Source: Actinostola sp. cb2023
Taxonomy: Eukaryota; Cnidaria; Anthozoa; Actiniaria; Actinostolidae
DNA: 64,000 bases
Direction: 5' to 3'
Assembly: GCA_033675265.1 (NCBI GenBank)
Contig: JAUJYZ010000785.1
Span: 280,356 to 344,355, forward strand
Shown here piece after piece: positions 61,201 through 64,000 of this stretch; the first letter of the stretch is position 1; each line of letters begins with the position of its first letter. Below the pieces are notes generated by a model. The model saw only the letters and a list, made by a program, of their open reading frames with translations, did not search any database and was not told where the DNA came from. Position numbers and translations under genes: made by a program.

Positions 61201-62530
61201 GGGATAGATAATTGGGACCCGAAAAAGCCTACATCTGATACGATTGTAGCACGGTAACGACCAATCATCAAGATTCCAGAGGTGGAAAAGGAGCCGAGTG
61301 ATTCATGTTATACGGGCATGCAGAGAAGCATTCTACTGAGACTGAGTGCCACGTTTTCAACAGATATTTTCAAATCGTGGTAGACCGTCCTTAGTATATT
61401 CAAGTTCATCGACATAGGTGTAGTGCGACGATGATCAAGTGGAATCATGTTTCCACCGGAAAAGCAAACGACGACCTGTTTGATCATTAGTGAATAAGCC
61501 TACCTAAAAACAGATCACTCTTACAGTCCATGAGATCGAGAACGCAGATGAAAGAGATCGCGTAAAGTATGTTCAGCGCCAAGCGCTTTTCCTGAAGAGG
61601 TGTCTGCCTTACGAGGATAATGAGCGCAGCTCAAGAAAGGACTCTTTGAGCGCTCCTGAAAGCTCTGACGCCTAGTACAGGTAGAGTTAATCTTTTGTGC
61701 GTTGGTGGAGCGTTTGGAACGAGTTGCGAGCATTGCCTATATCAAGCCAAGTCCATCTTCAACTCATCATTCCGTGAAGAATTCCCGACATTGCCAAAGC
61801 TGTGTTGATCAGTGAAGTTTCATAATCAAGTCAGGCCATTATATCCAGAAGAGAATACACTCTTCGCCCGTTACTACGATGAGATGCGTTTCGTGGATAA
61901 TCTAATGGAAATTCCGCGTGTGAGAAGTGTCTATGACAAGATTGCTTTGATTTGTAAAGTAGACGACATGAGCTTCACCTGGTACACAGAAGCGTGGCTG
62001 ATTGTAACACCTAGTTGATAGGAGTAACACCAGGATCAAACCGCCTTTCACATATGTGGGTATTGGACTGTTTGGCCCTGTATCCTCGTCAAAGCGGTTA
62101 TGGTATCATGTTTACTTGTCTTACTGTTTAGAGCCATCCACATCGAGATTTTCCCAGTATCACACTGTGATAAACCCAACTGCCTTCCTACTAGCTTTAG
62201 AGACGCTTCAGTTTGCTCGTAGAGTGGACAGAGTTAAAGAGATACGCACAGATAAATGGTACCGCACTTTTGTTAGCGGTGAAATAGGGGAACTGCGCAA
62301 GGCATTAAGATGGACTGTGAATCAGAACCAAATCCACGAGGAATTGTTACAGAAGAACATAAGTGGAGTTTTTAAGAGCCACTGCCAGTCTAATGATCAG
62401 AGAATCGGGCGGAATACAGTTGCGAAAATATATCGAATTTCGTTTTATTTCACCTCAATAGACGCGCCACGCTTTGGGGTACGGCATTATCCAAAAAATA
62501 GTATCGAAAAACTGCAAGAGACTTTTTAGT
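61201..62530 (+). pseudogene. pol: BEL/Pao integrase, decayed
   Basis: In 62056-62120 the family's VGVD-C-FGP catalytic block reads TYVGIGLFGP, so the first catalytic Asp is lost. The second, in EIRTDKW (about 62235), is retained, and GELRKALRW follows. The late block around 62460-62530 (APRFGVRHYPKNSIEKLQ) corresponds to the PHFGG-x-WER region. The zinc-binding N-terminal part (61500-62000) is too decayed to trace. The C-terminal DUF5641-like region and a 3' LTR were not found. An inactive relic. Confidence 0.7.
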
Positions 62531-63440
62531 TTTGCATCTTCGACGCAATTGAGTAAAGTCAGAAATTCCGATTCCCGAGTCAAAATAGGTCCTTGCGGTG
62601 CCGACGATGACGCGAAGCGAATAATATTAAGCATTTTCACAAGGAATGTGATTCGCGTAGACAAATACCGACGGTTGTACGGTGCAAACTAGATATTATG
62701 CTATCTCAATACAATGATGGGTTATTGTCCTCTTTCCTAAACGACTATAAGAATGCTCTTTGTGGAATTTTGAATCGTAGACGATATCTGTTAGTATCTG
62801 CTGAATTTGAGAGTGTATCGAACGACATCTGAACGAACTGCGTAAAAAAATTACCTATTTTCAAATCCATCAAACGCGGTTCTTGAGCATAATACTAGTG
62901 GATGTTGAGCTTAAAAAAATGATAATGTAGGATCTCATAAGCTTTGTCGCACCATGTGAACATGACTGTGTATAAATATGATATTGGATGCGAGCATCTA
63001 CTAGAGACACTGTTTTTATTTTCTTCGTACCGGTGGAAGTCGGTGAAAAACAGAAAACGATAGTTTTTCCAATTTGGGTAAATGGACGTTACACGTGGGC
63101 ATAATGAGACTATGAGAATTGACACTACGACAATGACGTTTTTAAAAGCATTGAGAGACTGACAGAAATAAAGTAGCGGAATTGGACGATTAGAGTTGAG
63201 CGATAGTTTTTGGGCTAATTGAGAAATCAGAAATAATACCAAGATTGTAATATAGGCTTTGAGTTCTCTTTAATGTTTCTAGGTGATTAATATTGTGAAA
63301 CGAGATGACGTTATGTGTCTTCTGATAAATTGTCTGCAAGTGGTTTTGGATTTCATTCGTTTTGTGTCACGGCATGTACATGTATAGTATCGGGCTATGA
63401 TTGCGCGACCATAAAACATAGGTAAAGAAACTCTGTCAGC
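62531..63440. other. Right flank, nothing recognised
   Basis: No continuation of BEL pol, no LTR matching 52568-52990, and no other coding similarity. The 115-residue minus frame at 62895-63242 has no known motif. Confidence 0.45.
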
Positions 63441-63444
63441 AGGA

Positions 63445-63560
63445 GTAAATAAAGATAAATAAAGTAAAGCCTTTATTTATTTTACGGAGGCGTAGACTAT
63501 CTAAATAGCTAAAGCCTAATGAAACTTGTGGCCCTCAAATAACTAAGTAACTACCTGTAA
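63445..63560. repeat. Retroposon-like tail
   Basis: AATAAAGATAAATAAAGTAA, GCCTTTATTTATTTTACGG and AAACTTGTGGCCCTCAAA parallel the block at 3445-3530. Probably the same LINE/SINE 3' family in the minus orientation. Confidence 0.45.
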
Positions 63561-64000
63561 CCTGTAACAATATGATAAAATATATGATAGAAAATTACAA
63601 AAATAATACAATATAGGGTAGACACAACCGACACCGGTTCCATTGATTATGGTATTAACCCTTGACTCCCACGGCGCCCGGAACCGCCCGTATAAAAAAT
63701 CGATACTGCCCTATGAAAAAATCTAAACTTTCTGAATTTTCGTAACATCGATTCATGGCAGTTATTAGTGACAATAGAGACAATACTGTCAAATATTTTA
63801 ACCTAAAGTAAACTGATTTACAATGAGAGCCGCATTCTACGCGGCATAGTTCAATTTGTTGCCATAAAAATCAAAAAATGCGTGTTTTTGACGCAATTTT
63901 ACACCTTCGAAAATGACCGACATTGACTTGGAATTTTCTTCCAAAATACAATCTTGCGAAAAGAGACAAAACGCCACTTTCTCAGCAAACTCCATCGAGA
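63561..64000. other. Right edge, nothing recognised
   Basis: AT-rich sequence without recognised features. Confidence 0.4.

Overview
This is a gene-poor, repeat-dense stretch of an animal genome. The mix of BEL/Pao, Penelope-like, L1/Tx1-like, Crypton-like tyrosine recombinase, Helitron-like and many foldback elements, together with AT-rich intervening DNA, suggests a cnidarian, most likely an anthozoan such as a stony coral. That assignment is inference. I found no convincing ordinary host gene. Every coding segment I can identify belongs to, or sits inside, mobile DNA.

Layout. 0-1.3 kb: a broken OTU-type cysteine protease domain. 2.2-2.7 kb: an L1/Tx1-like ORF1 fragment. 2.7-19 kb: inverted-repeat elements, Helitron-like 3' ends, a 190-bp tandem repeat at 9.4-10.1 kb and a 673-bp foldback at 18.4-19.1 kb. 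20-42 kb is the most structured part. Two copies of a 2,044-bp element (20448-22491 and 39868-41911, opposite orientation) each have a perfect 7-bp target duplication, and each sits inside an older inverted-repeat element. Between them lie a spliced HIRAN-domain gene on the minus strand (about 26.8-28.0 kb), its frameshifted tandem duplicate (29.1-30.3 kb), a Penelope GIY-YIG fragment (31.1 kb), an intact intronless Crypton-like tyrosine recombinase gene with TATA box and poly(A) signal (32.2-33.9 kb), and a partial second tyrosine recombinase (38.4-39.4 kb). The Crypton-like gene splits a diverged relative of the 2,044-bp family and is flanked by an 18-bp imperfect direct repeat. 42-49 kb: more small inverted-repeat elements and minisatellites. 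49.5-52.6 kb: a 3.1-kb minisatellite with a 32-bp unit. 52.6-62.5 kb: a decayed BEL/Pao retrotransposon (5' LTR, gag, protease, RT, RNase H, integrase), split within the reverse transcriptase by a 3.6-kb insertion that has its own minisatellite. 62.5-64 kb: non-coding, with a LINE/SINE-like tail.

The most interesting signal is a family of elements with 7-bp target duplications and CAYAGGNAGCCC termini. Three copies have perfect duplications (4464-5616, 20448-22491, 39868-41911). The terminal 12-mer is repeated inside each arm in the opposite orientation, which looks like an array of transposase-binding sites. No transposase for the family is visible here. The same terminus ends the HIRAN-bearing block at 31054, so that gene may be carried as cargo.
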